From: a virus
Reading direction: 5' to 3' (one strand)
IMG/VR virus record: IMGVR_UViG_3300000553_000224
Span: 1 to 30,009 of that record
Length of the DNA stretch: 30,009 nt
Positions 15,382-23,032 of the stretch are shown here, one piece after another. A program made the translations under genes and the position numbers. The notes under the pieces are model-generated. The model saw only the letters and a program-made list of their open reading frames with translations. It was not told the origin of the DNA and ran no database searches. The first letter of the stretch is position 1. The number at the start of each line of letters is the position of its first letter.

Positions 15382-16056
15382 ATGAGTAAAGTTTGGGATA
15401 GAATATTGGCATTAGCCAGTACAGTAGAAAGTCGTTTTGCAGCAACGGGAGAATTAATTCCTGAACAAGCTGCAATTGATGGATACGATTGGTATAATAA
15501 AATTTATACTGGAAAAACATATCGTCGAGCTCACGTTGAGATTGTGGACAAGCGTGAAGATTTTAAAATATTAATATTACATTGTACTATATTCCCACAC
15601 TATAATGATCCCTCACCAATTTGGGGTTTTGATGCTGTATGTGGAGCCAATAAAATTACTGGTGCTTTTCATGATGTTAGTTCAGGTGGCGTTCCCAATC
15701 ATTTTATGGTAGAATGGTTTGCTGAACAAAGTCGGGCGTTAACTTGGAACAAAAAACGTGAATTGCCTGAATGGGCCGCGGAAATATTTTCACCCTATAT
15801 CATAGCCGCGGGCAATGTATCGGAAGATGCTGAGTTAGACATGCTGACAACTTTGGCATTAACTAGTTTAGATTATTATCTTGAAAATGTGGGCAAAACA
15901 GCACAAAATGAAGTTGATTACTACCCTGTACAACTCAAATACAATCAAAACAACAAACTAAATCCACATGTAAAACGCTCAATGATCAGTATGGGAGTGC
16001 CTGAACCAGTTATTACTAAGTTTATTGACGAAGTGTTATATCCCGAAGCCAGATAA
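15382..16056 (+). CDS. pcyX: Ferredoxin-dependent bilin reductase, PcyX/PebS-like
   Basis: 224 residues, matching the HY2/FDBR family (PcyA, PebS, PcyX), which uses reduced ferredoxin to reduce biliverdin IXalpha to open-chain bilins. Diagnostic core: PSPIWGFDAVCGANKITGAF (about 77-96) followed by HDVSSGG, then LPEWAAEIFSP (about 128-138). Asp84 and His67 are 17 residues apart, exactly the spacing of catalytic Asp105 and His88 in PcyA. Family knowledge: PcyX, known from uncultured oceanic phages, makes phycoerythrobilin. PebS from cyanophages is an alternative label; length and motif wording favour PcyX, which I infer rather than prove. No heme oxygenase, the usual source of biliverdin, is in the window. 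It lies among fibre genes and may have its own sigma70-like promoter. Confidence 0.85.
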   Translation: MSKVWDRILALASTVESRFAATGELIPEQAAIDGYDWYNKIYTGKTYRRAHVEIVDKREDFKILILHCTIFPHYNDPSPIWGFDAVCGANKITGAFHDVSSGGVPNHFMVEWFAEQSRALTWNKKRELPEWAAEIFSPYIIAAGNVSEDAELDMLTTLALTSLDYYLENVGKTAQNEVDYYPVQLKYNQNNKLNPHVKRSMISMGVPEPVITKFIDEVLYPEAR

Positions 16057-16068
16057 TTCAAAAAACAA

Positions 16069-16075
16069 ATAAATA
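16069..16075 (+). promoter_or_regulatory. Late promoter before the gene at 16101
   Basis: ATAAATA, transcription expected near 16081, followed by GGAG at 16091-16094 and the ATG at 16101. Confidence 0.55.
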
Positions 16076-16100
16076 GTTTTATATTATTTAGGAGTTGTAG

Positions 16101-17150
16101 ATGGCAAGTCCACCCCCACCATATGCTAATATAACCGGCATTAGTCGCTCGGTTATGAAAGACAATGCTCAAGAAAGCCTTGTCAACTATGACGGCCATG
16201 CTCGTCCTGGTGAATTAGTATTAAATCTTGAAACAGATCCTCCCGCACTTTATGTGGGTAATAATCTTGGGCAATTAACACTAGTTTCTACAGGCAGTGG
16301 TGGCGCCAGTAATAAAATTTACAATGGCACAAGTTCGGCCAATATTGACACTGCCGATGGTAATTTAATAATCAATATTAACAGTAACAGTTGGACTTTT
16401 GGCACAGATGGTGAATTGTATACTCCACAAGGCGGCCGTTTGGGCGTTGCTGGCAAGGGTTGGACAGGACTAGATGGTGGTAATGGCAATCCAGTTAGTG
16501 TAGTCAGTTATTATGCCAACGGATTCTATGCTGGTTGTTTTAGTGCATATTCTGATGGCAATGTAAGCATCAGCACTTATACCGGCTCTAATAACTATTC
16601 GTGGAATTTTGATAATACTGGCGTGCTATCATTACCAGTTGTTGCCACAGGAGCCCAAGGTATAGTAGCAACAGGCAATGCTTACCCAACATTATTGGCC
16701 TATGGCAGCGGTGGACAATTTGGTATTCACGGTGGTCCAGAATTAGACTGGATGGATGCAGACGATCCTGCCAACACATTTTACGATGGTAACACCGTTC
16801 GCAATACATTATATCTAAACGGTACTGGATTGTATGTTGGGTTGAATGAAAACGGAAATGTCAATCAGTTTCAAGGCAATTTAACTTTAAGCAGCACCAA
16901 CGGAGATTTGACTGTTCCTGGAAATATTATAACTAATGGGGCAAGCGGTAATATTACAGGTGCCAATGTTATTACTGCCAATGTATTTTCATCAGCGGGA
17001 AATACAACTGTTGGAAATTTATTAACATTTGCTAATCTAGCTGTTAGCGGTGGAAATCCGTTAACTGCTACAGACACTACGATTGCGTTTAAAATTCCAG
17101 TTACAATTAACGGCAATGTATACTACCTTTCGTTAACTGCCGCTCAATAA
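16101..17150 (+). CDS. Tail fibre / virion structural protein
   Basis: 349 residues. The N-terminal part ANITGISRSVMKDNAQESLV leads into ARPGELVLNLETDPPALYVG (about 34-53), a segment common near the N-terminus of fibre proteins in marine T4-like phages. The middle is Gly/Asn/Tyr-rich and beta-like. The C-terminal 100 residues contain TGN/NIT repeats (PGNIITNGASGNITGANVIT) similar to the repeat units of the giant fibre at 23033. It ends 2 bases before the end of the convergent minus-strand gene. I infer a fibre subunit that attaches by its N-terminus. Confidence 0.7.
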   Translation: MASPPPPYANITGISRSVMKDNAQESLVNYDGHARPGELVLNLETDPPALYVGNNLGQLTLVSTGSGGASNKIYNGTSSANIDTADGNLIININSNSWTFGTDGELYTPQGGRLGVAGKGWTGLDGGNGNPVSVVSYYANGFYAGCFSAYSDGNVSISTYTGSNNYSWNFDNTGVLSLPVVATGAQGIVATGNAYPTLLAYGSGGQFGIHGGPELDWMDADDPANTFYDGNTVRNTLYLNGTGLYVGLNENGNVNQFQGNLTLSSTNGDLTVPGNIITNGASGNITGANVITANVFSSAGNTTVGNLLTFANLAVSGGNPLTATDTTIAFKIPVTINGNVYYLSLTAAQ

Positions 17151-17152
17151 AA

Positions 17153-18307
17153 TTAAATTTTAAATAATTTTAAATTGTTGTGTATGCGTTCAATGGGATC
17201 ATCCCAGTTACCTGTTGTAGGTTGACGGAATATACGACAACTAGCATACCAGGGACTGTCTTCTCTTTCAAGTAACCAGCGCCAATCTTGTCCGTATTTG
17301 TTCAGCGGCAACCAAAACGGTCTGCCTAACGCTCCAGCTAAGTGCCCAACAGCAGTATCCACAGCAATAACCACATCAAGATGATGTATTAGACCAGCGG
17401 TATCATCCCAGTTTGCTATAGAACCTGGGTAAACAGCAACACCCGCGGCAATTAGTTGTGCTTCTTCTTCTGGTGAACAGTCAGCTTGTAAATTAATCCA
17501 TTCATATTCGGGATTACGTTTAATTAATTCAAACATTTTTTCAAATGGCATTGCCTTATGTTGATTAATCCAGCTATCTCTACGACCAGACCAGCAAAAT
17601 CCCACACGCAATCTCTTTTTTAATCCTAATGTTTTGTGCCATTTTTGTTGCGATTCCTTTGAAGCTGTCAAATATTGTAATTTGTGCTGTAAATTACTGT
17701 ATGTTATCTTTAAAAATCCTGGGATACTCATAATAGGAGTCCAGTAATCAAACTCAGGTAACAAATCTTCGGGACCTATGATAGTAACTGTCGGCGCCAT
17801 AAATGAATTTTGTAACAACGGTTTTAAATTGTTATCTACGGCAATGTAAATTTTAGCTCCCAGTCCGGCTAGCTCTTCGGCAAATCGACAAAATTGTATA
17901 TTATCACCGTGCCCTTGCTCGCCGGTTATCATTATAGATTTACCTTTGAGATCTTGCCCTTCCCAACGCGGTTGGGGTAGTTTGGGAAGTTTACCGTCTA
18001 AGTGTTCAAAACGCCAGCGGCGCTCATATTGAGCCCATCCACGTTCTAAATCCCCGGCAATTAAGTAAGCCACTGCTAAATTAAACTGGGCAGTAGTGTC
18101 ATTTTCGTTGATAGCAATAGCATTTAATAAAAACCCTATTGCTTGTTTTGGAAATCCCATTTCTCTAACAACATTACCGTAATTATTATAAGCGGCGCCA
18201 GAGTAAGGATCTTGAATAAATGCTTGGGCATAGCAAGCAAGTGCTCGTTCGGGTTCTACTGTGGATCTAAAATGGTTGCCTTGCGTGATTAATTCGTCTA
18301 TGGTCAT
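17153..18307 (-). CDS. TPR protein with glycosyltransferase-9-like domain
   Basis: 384 residues. Residues about 1-100 contain tetratricopeptide repeats (ALACYAQAFIQDPYSGAAYN; AIGFLLNAIAINENDTTAQF). WAQYERRWRFEHLDG leads into a Rossmann-type half resembling heptosyltransferase/GT9-like proteins: GEQGHGDNIQFCRFAEELA (about 129-147), YWTPIMSIPG (188-197), VGFCWSGRR (235-243), and DVVIAVDTAVGHLAGALGRP (311-330) with Asp317 and His322. Bacterial proteins of this layout are common in glycan modification. The acceptor here is unknown; it could be a virion protein, host LPS, or host surface. It lies opposite its neighbours with its stop 2 bases from that of the fibre gene, suggesting acquired cargo. 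A GTAAATA box sits 6 bases before the ATG. Confidence 0.78.
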   Translation of the reverse strand: MTIDELITQGNHFRSTVEPERALACYAQAFIQDPYSGAAYNNYGNVVREMGFPKQAIGFLLNAIAINENDTTAQFNLAVAYLIAGDLERGWAQYERRWRFEHLDGKLPKLPQPRWEGQDLKGKSIMITGEQGHGDNIQFCRFAEELAGLGAKIYIAVDNNLKPLLQNSFMAPTVTIIGPEDLLPEFDYWTPIMSIPGFLKITYSNLQHKLQYLTASKESQQKWHKTLGLKKRLRVGFCWSGRRDSWINQHKAMPFEKMFELIKRNPEYEWINLQADCSPEEEAQLIAAGVAVYPGSIANWDDTAGLIHHLDVVIAVDTAVGHLAGALGRPFWLPLNKYGQDWRWLLEREDSPWYASCRIFRQPTTGNWDDPIERIHNNLKLFKI

Positions 18308-18313
18308 GGGTAA

Positions 18314-18319
18314 TATTTA
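18314..18319 (-). promoter_or_regulatory. Minus-strand late-like box before the TPR/GT gene
   Basis: On the minus strand the sequence reads (G)TAAATA, 6 bases before the ATG at 18307. It lacks the preceding A or C seen elsewhere, so it is a weaker match to the late consensus. Its position resembles the leaderless set. Confidence 0.45.
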
Positions 18320-18357
18320 CTGGAGTTAACACAACACATTAAAATTTACCATAATAA

Positions 18358-18364
18358 CTAAATA
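18358..18364 (+). promoter_or_regulatory. Late promoter of the MGRPLK virion gene
   Basis: CTAAATA, with transcription expected near 18370, about 79 bases before the ATG at 18449. This is the longest plus-strand leader of any promoter in the window. Confidence 0.6.
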
Positions 18365-18371
18365 TTAACAC

Positions 18372-18424
18372 AAGCAATAGTGCTTTTATGCGGTCTTATC
18401 CCCGCGTAGCGAATTAGAACTCGC
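18372..18424 (+). promoter_or_regulatory. Three consecutive hairpins in a 5' leader
   Basis: Hairpin 1: AAGCA (18372-18376) / TGCTT (18381-18385), loop ATAG. Hairpin 2: ATGCGG (18388-18393) / CCGCGT (18402-18407), one G-U pair. Hairpin 3: GCGA (18409-18412) / TCGC (18421-18424). They begin about where the mRNA 5' end should be and stop before AAAGGA (ribosome binding site). They may protect the mRNA from decay or tune its translation. Confidence 0.45.
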
Positions 18425-18448
18425 AGGACAAAACAAAGGAAATTCAAA

Positions 18449-19606
18449 ATGGGCAGACCCCTTAAAATTCAAAAACAAGGTTACGCAGGTAATCCAGGAG
18501 ATCCCGTTAACGCGGCGTATCCACAAATCGGTACACTAACTGATCCAGTAACGCCACCTGGATTAACAGCCACAAATTTTTATGGTGTTGTTGGCGGTAA
18601 TGTACAAAATAGTCAACCTGTTGGCTATCCTAATGGCAATATAACAACCGCTGATGGTTCGTCTGAGTACCCAGTAATTTGGGCAAACGCTAATGTGTCT
18701 GGCACAGCAACCAATTATGCTTATATCACTCGTCAAAAAGGATCTAGTAAATTTTTAGTAACAGATATGAACACAGATGAAACTGGAGTTTGCTATCTAA
18801 CTAACAGCAATACATTAACCAAAGGTCAAATGAATATTAAAATTTCTGATCCTAATGGAACCGGTGGTGAAAATTTTGTGTATCTCAAACGTATTACCAA
18901 CAAGTATGGTATAGGTTACGATAACGTACAGTATTTTGTAAACTTTTTTGCTCCTATTGACACCAGTGGTTCATTGGGGGTTGTAAGTATCACTGGCGTT
19001 GCTGGTACATTTAGTTGTCCATCTGCTCCATTGTTAGTTAATGATCCAGTTACAGTTACTGGAGCAGCAAGCGCAACTACTGTTACTGGTGTTGTTATTA
19101 CTGGTGCTGCCGGTCAATTTAGTTGCACAGCTTCAAGTAAGCCGTTAGTTGTTGGCCAACGTGTAACTATTAGTGGAACAAATACTGGTACTGGAAGTAT
19201 TGATACTCCTGCTTATAGTGATCCAACAACGTACTACATTATTGCTACCAATGGATCAACAACATTTACATTGTCTGCTACATTGGGCGGTGTTGCTGTA
19301 GTGACTACAGCTGGCACTCCAGTTGGCTTTACTTACACACTAAATGCGGGATCAATTGTTGGTTATGCTGCTCCACAAACTTACTACATTACTGCTACTA
19401 ATGGATCGACCTCGTTTACGTTGTCAACTACTATTGGTGGAAGTGCTGTAACTACAGTAGCTGGTCAAACTAACGGATTGACATTTAATTTAGCTGGTGG
19501 AGCCGCGCAAGCTGCTAAATCCGGTGCTGATAAAGCAACATTTACTAATGGTACAGGTAATATTACTTTAGCTTTGGTTCCAAACACAGATAATAACTAT
19601 TGTTAA
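18449..19606 (+). CDS. Virion structural protein of the MGRPL type, with tandem beta-rich repeats
   Basis: 385 residues. It begins MGRPLKIQKQGYAG; proteins starting MGRPL with a following KGSSKFLVTD / TGVCYL segment (about 96-116) recur as structural proteins in marine T4-like phages. From about residue 175 there are two imperfect duplicated units: (S)ITGVAGTFSCPSAPLLVN and VITGAAGQFSCTASSKPLVV, and then two copies of TYYIxATNGSTxFTLSxTxGG (about 258 and 312). This suggests Ig-like or beta-sandwich decoration modules. AAAGGA precedes the ATG with good spacing. A strong terminator follows, so this is a single-gene transcript with its own promoter and structured leader, fitting high expression. 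Surface decoration of the head or tail is an inference. Confidence 0.7.
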   Translation: MGRPLKIQKQGYAGNPGDPVNAAYPQIGTLTDPVTPPGLTATNFYGVVGGNVQNSQPVGYPNGNITTADGSSEYPVIWANANVSGTATNYAYITRQKGSSKFLVTDMNTDETGVCYLTNSNTLTKGQMNIKISDPNGTGGENFVYLKRITNKYGIGYDNVQYFVNFFAPIDTSGSLGVVSITGVAGTFSCPSAPLLVNDPVTVTGAASATTVTGVVITGAAGQFSCTASSKPLVVGQRVTISGTNTGTGSIDTPAYSDPTTYYIIATNGSTTFTLSATLGGVAVVTTAGTPVGFTYTLNAGSIVGYAAPQTYYITATNGSTSFTLSTTIGGSAVTTVAGQTNGLTFNLAGGAAQAAKSGADKATFTNGTGNITLALVPNTDNNYC

Positions 19607-19634
19607 GAATTAAGTCAAAGTAGCTAATTAGGTT

Positions 19635-19660
19635 AAAAAACCGCCTCAGGGCGGTTTTTT
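19635..19660 (+). terminator. Intrinsic terminator after the MGRPL gene
   Basis: An 11-bp stem (AAAAAACCGCC, 19635-19645, with its complement at 19650-19660) and a TCAG tetraloop, ending in six Ts. The flanking A and T tracts make it symmetrical, so it could work on both strands. Confidence 0.93.
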
Positions 19661-19685
19661 AATGATTGATAAGTCCAAAAATTAA

Positions 19686-19693
19686 TATAAATA
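19686..19693 (+). promoter_or_regulatory. Late promoter, exact TATAAATA
   Basis: Exact T4 late consensus, directly after the terminator. Transcription should begin near 19699, so the mRNA would start within AAAAAGGA, the ribosome binding site for the ATG at 19712. Confidence 0.68.
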
Positions 19694-19711
19694 GTAAAAA
19701 GGATCTTGGTA

Positions 19712-20338
19712 ATGTCTTCATACAAAAATGTAAACACTGATTATACACTAACATGTAATGTTGGCGCTGGATTATTCACCATTGATGCGTCATGTGATAT
19801 TACGGGAAATTTAACGGTTCAAGGTAATACAGTTTTTGTTATTCCGGCAATCACTGATAGCCCGTTTCTTACAGTAGCAGCTAATAATACTGGAACTGTT
19901 ACAGATGGCGGATTATTAATGCGTACAGGGCAAACTACCTATGCTGGTTTGCGATTTGATACAATAGTTAATGCCTGGCAAACTAGTAATAGTGTAACAA
20001 GTTTTGGTGATCCAGTAACGCCTTATTCCAATATTGGAAATACTGCTGCTGGAGCAAATACACAAATACAGTTTAACTACAATAATGGTTTTGCGGCGTC
20101 TCCAAATTTTACATTTGATGAAGCAATAAATCAATTGGCATTAACTGGCGACATAACAGTTGATGGATATCAAGTATATGGAAATACCAATTCTACCCCA
20201 GCTAATGTAGCTAATTCTGTTGTGGTATATAGCAATTCAGTTAGTAGTGGTGGCACAGGATTATATGTTACTTCCACAGCGGCTAACGATGAATTAGTTA
20301 GTAACTATAAAGCAATTATTTACGGTATTATATTTTAA
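19712..20338 (+). CDS. Fibre-like virion protein
   Basis: 208 residues. I chose the ATG at 19712 (MSSYKNVNTDYTLTCN), which has AAGGA at 19698-19702; a TTG two codons upstream is in frame but badly spaced. The protein is beta-rich with many Asn, Thr and Gly. Residues about 110-140 (ANTQIQFNYNNGFAASPNFT) match a module repeated in the giant fibre (ANTDILYNNQGNVGASTAFT), so the genes share parts. The C-terminal segment NDELVSNYKAIIYGIIF resembles the ends of small fibre proteins. The function is inferred as tail or fibre structural. The next gene starts 10 bases after the stop. Confidence 0.68.
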   Translation: MSSYKNVNTDYTLTCNVGAGLFTIDASCDITGNLTVQGNTVFVIPAITDSPFLTVAANNTGTVTDGGLLMRTGQTTYAGLRFDTIVNAWQTSNSVTSFGDPVTPYSNIGNTAAGANTQIQFNYNNGFAASPNFTFDEAINQLALTGDITVDGYQVYGNTNSTPANVANSVVVYSNSVSSGGTGLYVTSTAANDELVSNYKAIIYGIIF

Positions 20339-20347
20339 GGAAAAATT

Positions 20348-20662
20348 ATGACTTTAGCAGTCTCAACTCTTACAACCACAGCAAATACAATTTATGTTAG
20401 CACTGGTAATTCGGCTATTACTTCTTTAACATTGTGTAATTATTCTCCAGGGAACGTTACAGCAAATTTATATGTGGTTCCAAATAGTGAATCACCAGAT
20501 ACTACAAATATCATGTTAGCAGCAATATTGATAACTTCTGGAGATACATATCAGATTTATAATGCAGCAGAAAAATTATTATTGGGCCCAGGTGACAGCA
20601 TTTGTGCCAATGCATCTGCCAATACCACAATTACTGCTATTACTTCTTATACACCACTTTAA
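20348..20662 (+). CDS. Small virion protein, beta-rich
   Basis: 104 residues, Thr/Ser/Asn-rich and beta-like. The pattern NSAITSLTLCNYSPGNVTAN followed by LYVVP...AAILITSGDTYQIYN and a PGDSICANAS end resembles small fibre-attached or dimeric beta-sandwich proteins; the 110-residue product at 22699 has the same overall layout, so they may be paralogues. AAGGA at 20338-20342 is the ribosome binding site. The stop overlaps the start of the next gene (TAATG at 20660-20664). Confidence 0.65.
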   Translation: MTLAVSTLTTTANTIYVSTGNSAITSLTLCNYSPGNVTANLYVVPNSESPDTTNIMLAAILITSGDTYQIYNAAEKLLLGPGDSICANASANTTITAITSYTPL

Positions 20663-21063
20663 TGGGATATTTTGTTAAAAATCGTCAACTCCAATCAGGA
20701 AGTTCGGGTGTAGTACTACCCGCTGGACCAGCATCTACTCGTCCAAATGATCCTGTTTTTGGACTGATGAGATTTAACACTGACAGCGGACTTATTGAAT
20801 ATTTTAATGGCACAGTCTACACCAGTGTAATGGATGCTAACGTAGTATATTCTGTTGATAACTTTACTGGTGACGGAGCAACCACAGTTTATACTATGAC
20901 CCAGCCTGTTAGTGTTGCCACTGATATTATTGTATTTGTAGGTTCAATTTATCAGCAGGCCAATACTGTATACACAGTAAATGGTGGTTATGACATAACA
21001 TTTACAAGTGCCCCTCCCTTAAACGTATCTATCAACGTTATACACACAAACAACGCAGTATAA
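20662..21063 (+). CDS. Virion/fibre protein with MRFNT-type module
   Basis: 133 residues from the ATG at 20662 (MGYFVKNRQLQSGSSGVVLP), overlapping the upstream stop; an earlier in-frame Met lies inside the previous gene and gives an implausible Cys/Tyr-rich extension. Residues about 20-55 read RPNDPVFGLMRFNTDSGLIE followed by YFNGTVY, a common phage fibre segment in which a short beta repeat binds a trimer shaft. The second half is also beta-rich (TGDGATTVYTMTQPVSVATD). A fibre or attachment role is inferred. Confidence 0.7.
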   Translation: MGYFVKNRQLQSGSSGVVLPAGPASTRPNDPVFGLMRFNTDSGLIEYFNGTVYTSVMDANVVYSVDNFTGDGATTVYTMTQPVSVATDIIVFVGSIYQQANTVYTVNGGYDITFTSAPPLNVSINVIHTNNAV

Positions 21064-21081
21064 AGTAAATTCCCAGTATGC

Positions 21082-21088
21082 ATAAATA
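21082..21088 (+). promoter_or_regulatory. Late promoter before the gene at 21108
   Basis: ATAAATA, transcription expected near 21094, followed by AGGG at 21097-21100 and the ATG at 21108. Confidence 0.55.
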
Positions 21089-21107
21089 TATGATACAGGG
21101 ATAATCT

Positions 21108-22667
21108 ATGTCAATTAGCAAAATCGCGGGGCAAATGCTACAAGGCAATCTCGAAAGAGATGGCAATAGTCTAGCATTTGTTAATAACGCAAACAGTACT
21201 CCAACACTTTTTTTGGATGTTGCTAACAGCAACGTTGGTATAAACACAGCTACCCCAGGTTCGGCGTTAGATATAGTTGGAAATCTTAGTGTTGATTCAA
21301 TTAATTCTCATACAGCCAACGGTAATATTACAATTGCCGCTACTAATACTGGAAATGTCAACGTTTCTACCAATGTCAGCGTTGTTGGAAATGTAACGGC
21401 CAACAATTTTATTGGTAACATTAGCGGTAATATTACTTCGAATAATATCAGTGTTACTGGCAATGTAACTGCTAATAATTTTATTGGCGGTACTTTTATT
21501 GGTAAAGTTCCGGGTGTATCAAACACAATTTATGTAGCAACTAACGGAAATGATAGTAATGACGGAGGATTTAATACTCCGTTACTGACAATTAAAGCTG
21601 CCATGGCACGTGCGGCTATTGAAGGCAATGTATCAGTTCATGTTTCGTCAGGTGAATATTATGAAGATAATCCTGTCACCATACCTCCATATGTTGCACT
21701 TATGGGAGATAATGTTCGTACTGTTTTTATCTACCCAAATACGCCTACAGAAGATTTATTTTATATGTCTAGCGGTTGTTATGTATGGGGAATTACCATT
21801 AGAAATTACTTAGCAAATGGTTTTGCATTTAATCCTGCGATATCAAATCAAAATATATATGTTAGCCCTTACATACAAAATATAACTTCCAAGACAACTA
21901 CCGGTACAGCAGTAAGAATTGATGGAGCATTAAGTAGTCAATACAGTACCAAGGCTATGATTGTGGGATTTTTTACCATTATCAACGAAGGCGGTGTTGG
22001 AATTTACCTCACAAATCAAGCATATAGTCAGTTAGTTAACATTTATACCATTGCCACTGACATTGGAGTATATGCTGACAATGGATCATTTTGTACATTA
22101 AACGGATCAGATAATAGTATTGGTAATTACGGACTTGTAGCTCGAGGAACTGGACCTTTACAAACTAGTGGCACATTAGTAAGTACTTTTCAAGGTAATT
22201 TTACAATAACTAATTTGTCAAATGGTCAACCACACGTTAATACTGTCATGCTTATTGACGGCGATCCACAATATTATACTATTGACACTATTGTTCCTGT
22301 TGATGCCATAACATCAGACGTATTAGTACAACAAATTTATATTGGCAATGCCGCTCCAGGAACTAACATTCAATTTTTTGTTCGTAGTGCTATTATTGCT
22401 TCGGCACATACATTTGAATATGTTGGAGCGGGAACTAATCCCGCTACAGCATTACCACAATATGGTGGCATACCTGATGAAGCAAAGGAAGTTGTCTATA
22501 CTGATGGTGGAGTTGTAACTTTTACATCTACAGATCAAAAAGGTACTTTTAAAGTTGGGTTAGGATTTGCAATTAATCAAGCCACTGGAACCATTACGGG
22601 TATTGACTTTTATAGAAGTTTATTTGCACAAATGACACCGTTTATTTTGGCACTATCTGAAGGTTAA
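21108..22667 (+). CDS. Fibre/tailspike-like protein with parallel beta-helix region
   Basis: 519 residues. Residues about 1-60 hold a fibre head: GNLERDGNSLAFVNNANSTP and TLFLDVANSNVGINTATPGS. Residues about 65-130 have GN-xx-V/I repeats (SVVGNVTANNFIGNISGNIT) shared with the giant fibre. From about 138 (NTIYVATNGNDSNDGGFNTP) a right-handed parallel beta-helix of the pectate-lyase type is likely, with TIKAAMARA, VHVSSGEYYE and VALMGDNVRTVFIYP rungs. No catalytic carboxylates can be assigned by eye. The C-terminal part includes DQKGTFKVGLGFAINQATGT and ends ILALSEG. A structural fibre or tailspike role is inferred; whether it degrades polysaccharide is open. Confidence 0.72.
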   Translation: MSISKIAGQMLQGNLERDGNSLAFVNNANSTPTLFLDVANSNVGINTATPGSALDIVGNLSVDSINSHTANGNITIAATNTGNVNVSTNVSVVGNVTANNFIGNISGNITSNNISVTGNVTANNFIGGTFIGKVPGVSNTIYVATNGNDSNDGGFNTPLLTIKAAMARAAIEGNVSVHVSSGEYYEDNPVTIPPYVALMGDNVRTVFIYPNTPTEDLFYMSSGCYVWGITIRNYLANGFAFNPAISNQNIYVSPYIQNITSKTTTGTAVRIDGALSSQYSTKAMIVGFFTIINEGGVGIYLTNQAYSQLVNIYTIATDIGVYADNGSFCTLNGSDNSIGNYGLVARGTGPLQTSGTLVSTFQGNFTITNLSNGQPHVNTVMLIDGDPQYYTIDTIVPVDAITSDVLVQQIYIGNAAPGTNIQFFVRSAIIASAHTFEYVGAGTNPATALPQYGGIPDEAKEVVYTDGGVVTFTSTDQKGTFKVGLGFAINQATGTITGIDFYRSLFAQMTPFILALSEG

Positions 22668-22698
22668 TAAAACGATAAGTAATAGATAAGGAAAAATT

Positions 22699-23031
22699 AT
22701 GTCAGGCGCATTAAACATATTTAAAACAGTAACAGCAAATGTGAACACAGTCACTACGTCTGTGTATAGCACACCACTGGGCTATGCTACTGTAATATTA
22801 TTGGCACAAATTGCCAATACAGGAAATACCACTATTCAAGTTAGCGCAGACTTATTTAGATCGGGAAATACCACAGCGTTAGTTCAAGGGATTAGTGTGC
22901 CTGTTGCAGATGCTGTAAGTGTAGTAACCGGAAGATTAATAATGAATTATGGCGATAGTTTTGATGTAAGTTCTAGTGATAATACAAGTGGCCAATTAAC
23001 ATTAAGTCTTTTAGAAACTCTTGTAGGATAA
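22699..23031 (+). CDS. Small virion protein, beta-rich
   Basis: 110 residues (MSGALNIFKTVTANVNTVTT...), Val/Thr/Asn-rich and beta-like, with QIANTGNTTIQVSADLFRSG and NYGDSFDVSSSD. The layout is similar to the 104-residue product at 20348. AAGGA at 22689-22693 is the ribosome binding site. The stop is one base before the start of the giant fibre gene, so the two are probably translationally coupled. It may be a fibre connector or tip protein. Confidence 0.62.
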   Translation: MSGALNIFKTVTANVNTVTTSVYSTPLGYATVILLAQIANTGNTTIQVSADLFRSGNTTALVQGISVPVADAVSVVTGRLIMNYGDSFDVSSSDNTSGQLTLSLLETLVG

Positions 23032-23032
23032 A

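Noticed and set aside
20602-20661. Earlier Met for the gene at 20662
   Set aside because: The extension lies in the previous gene in another frame and gives a Cys/Tyr-rich peptide; the TAATG overlap supports 20662.
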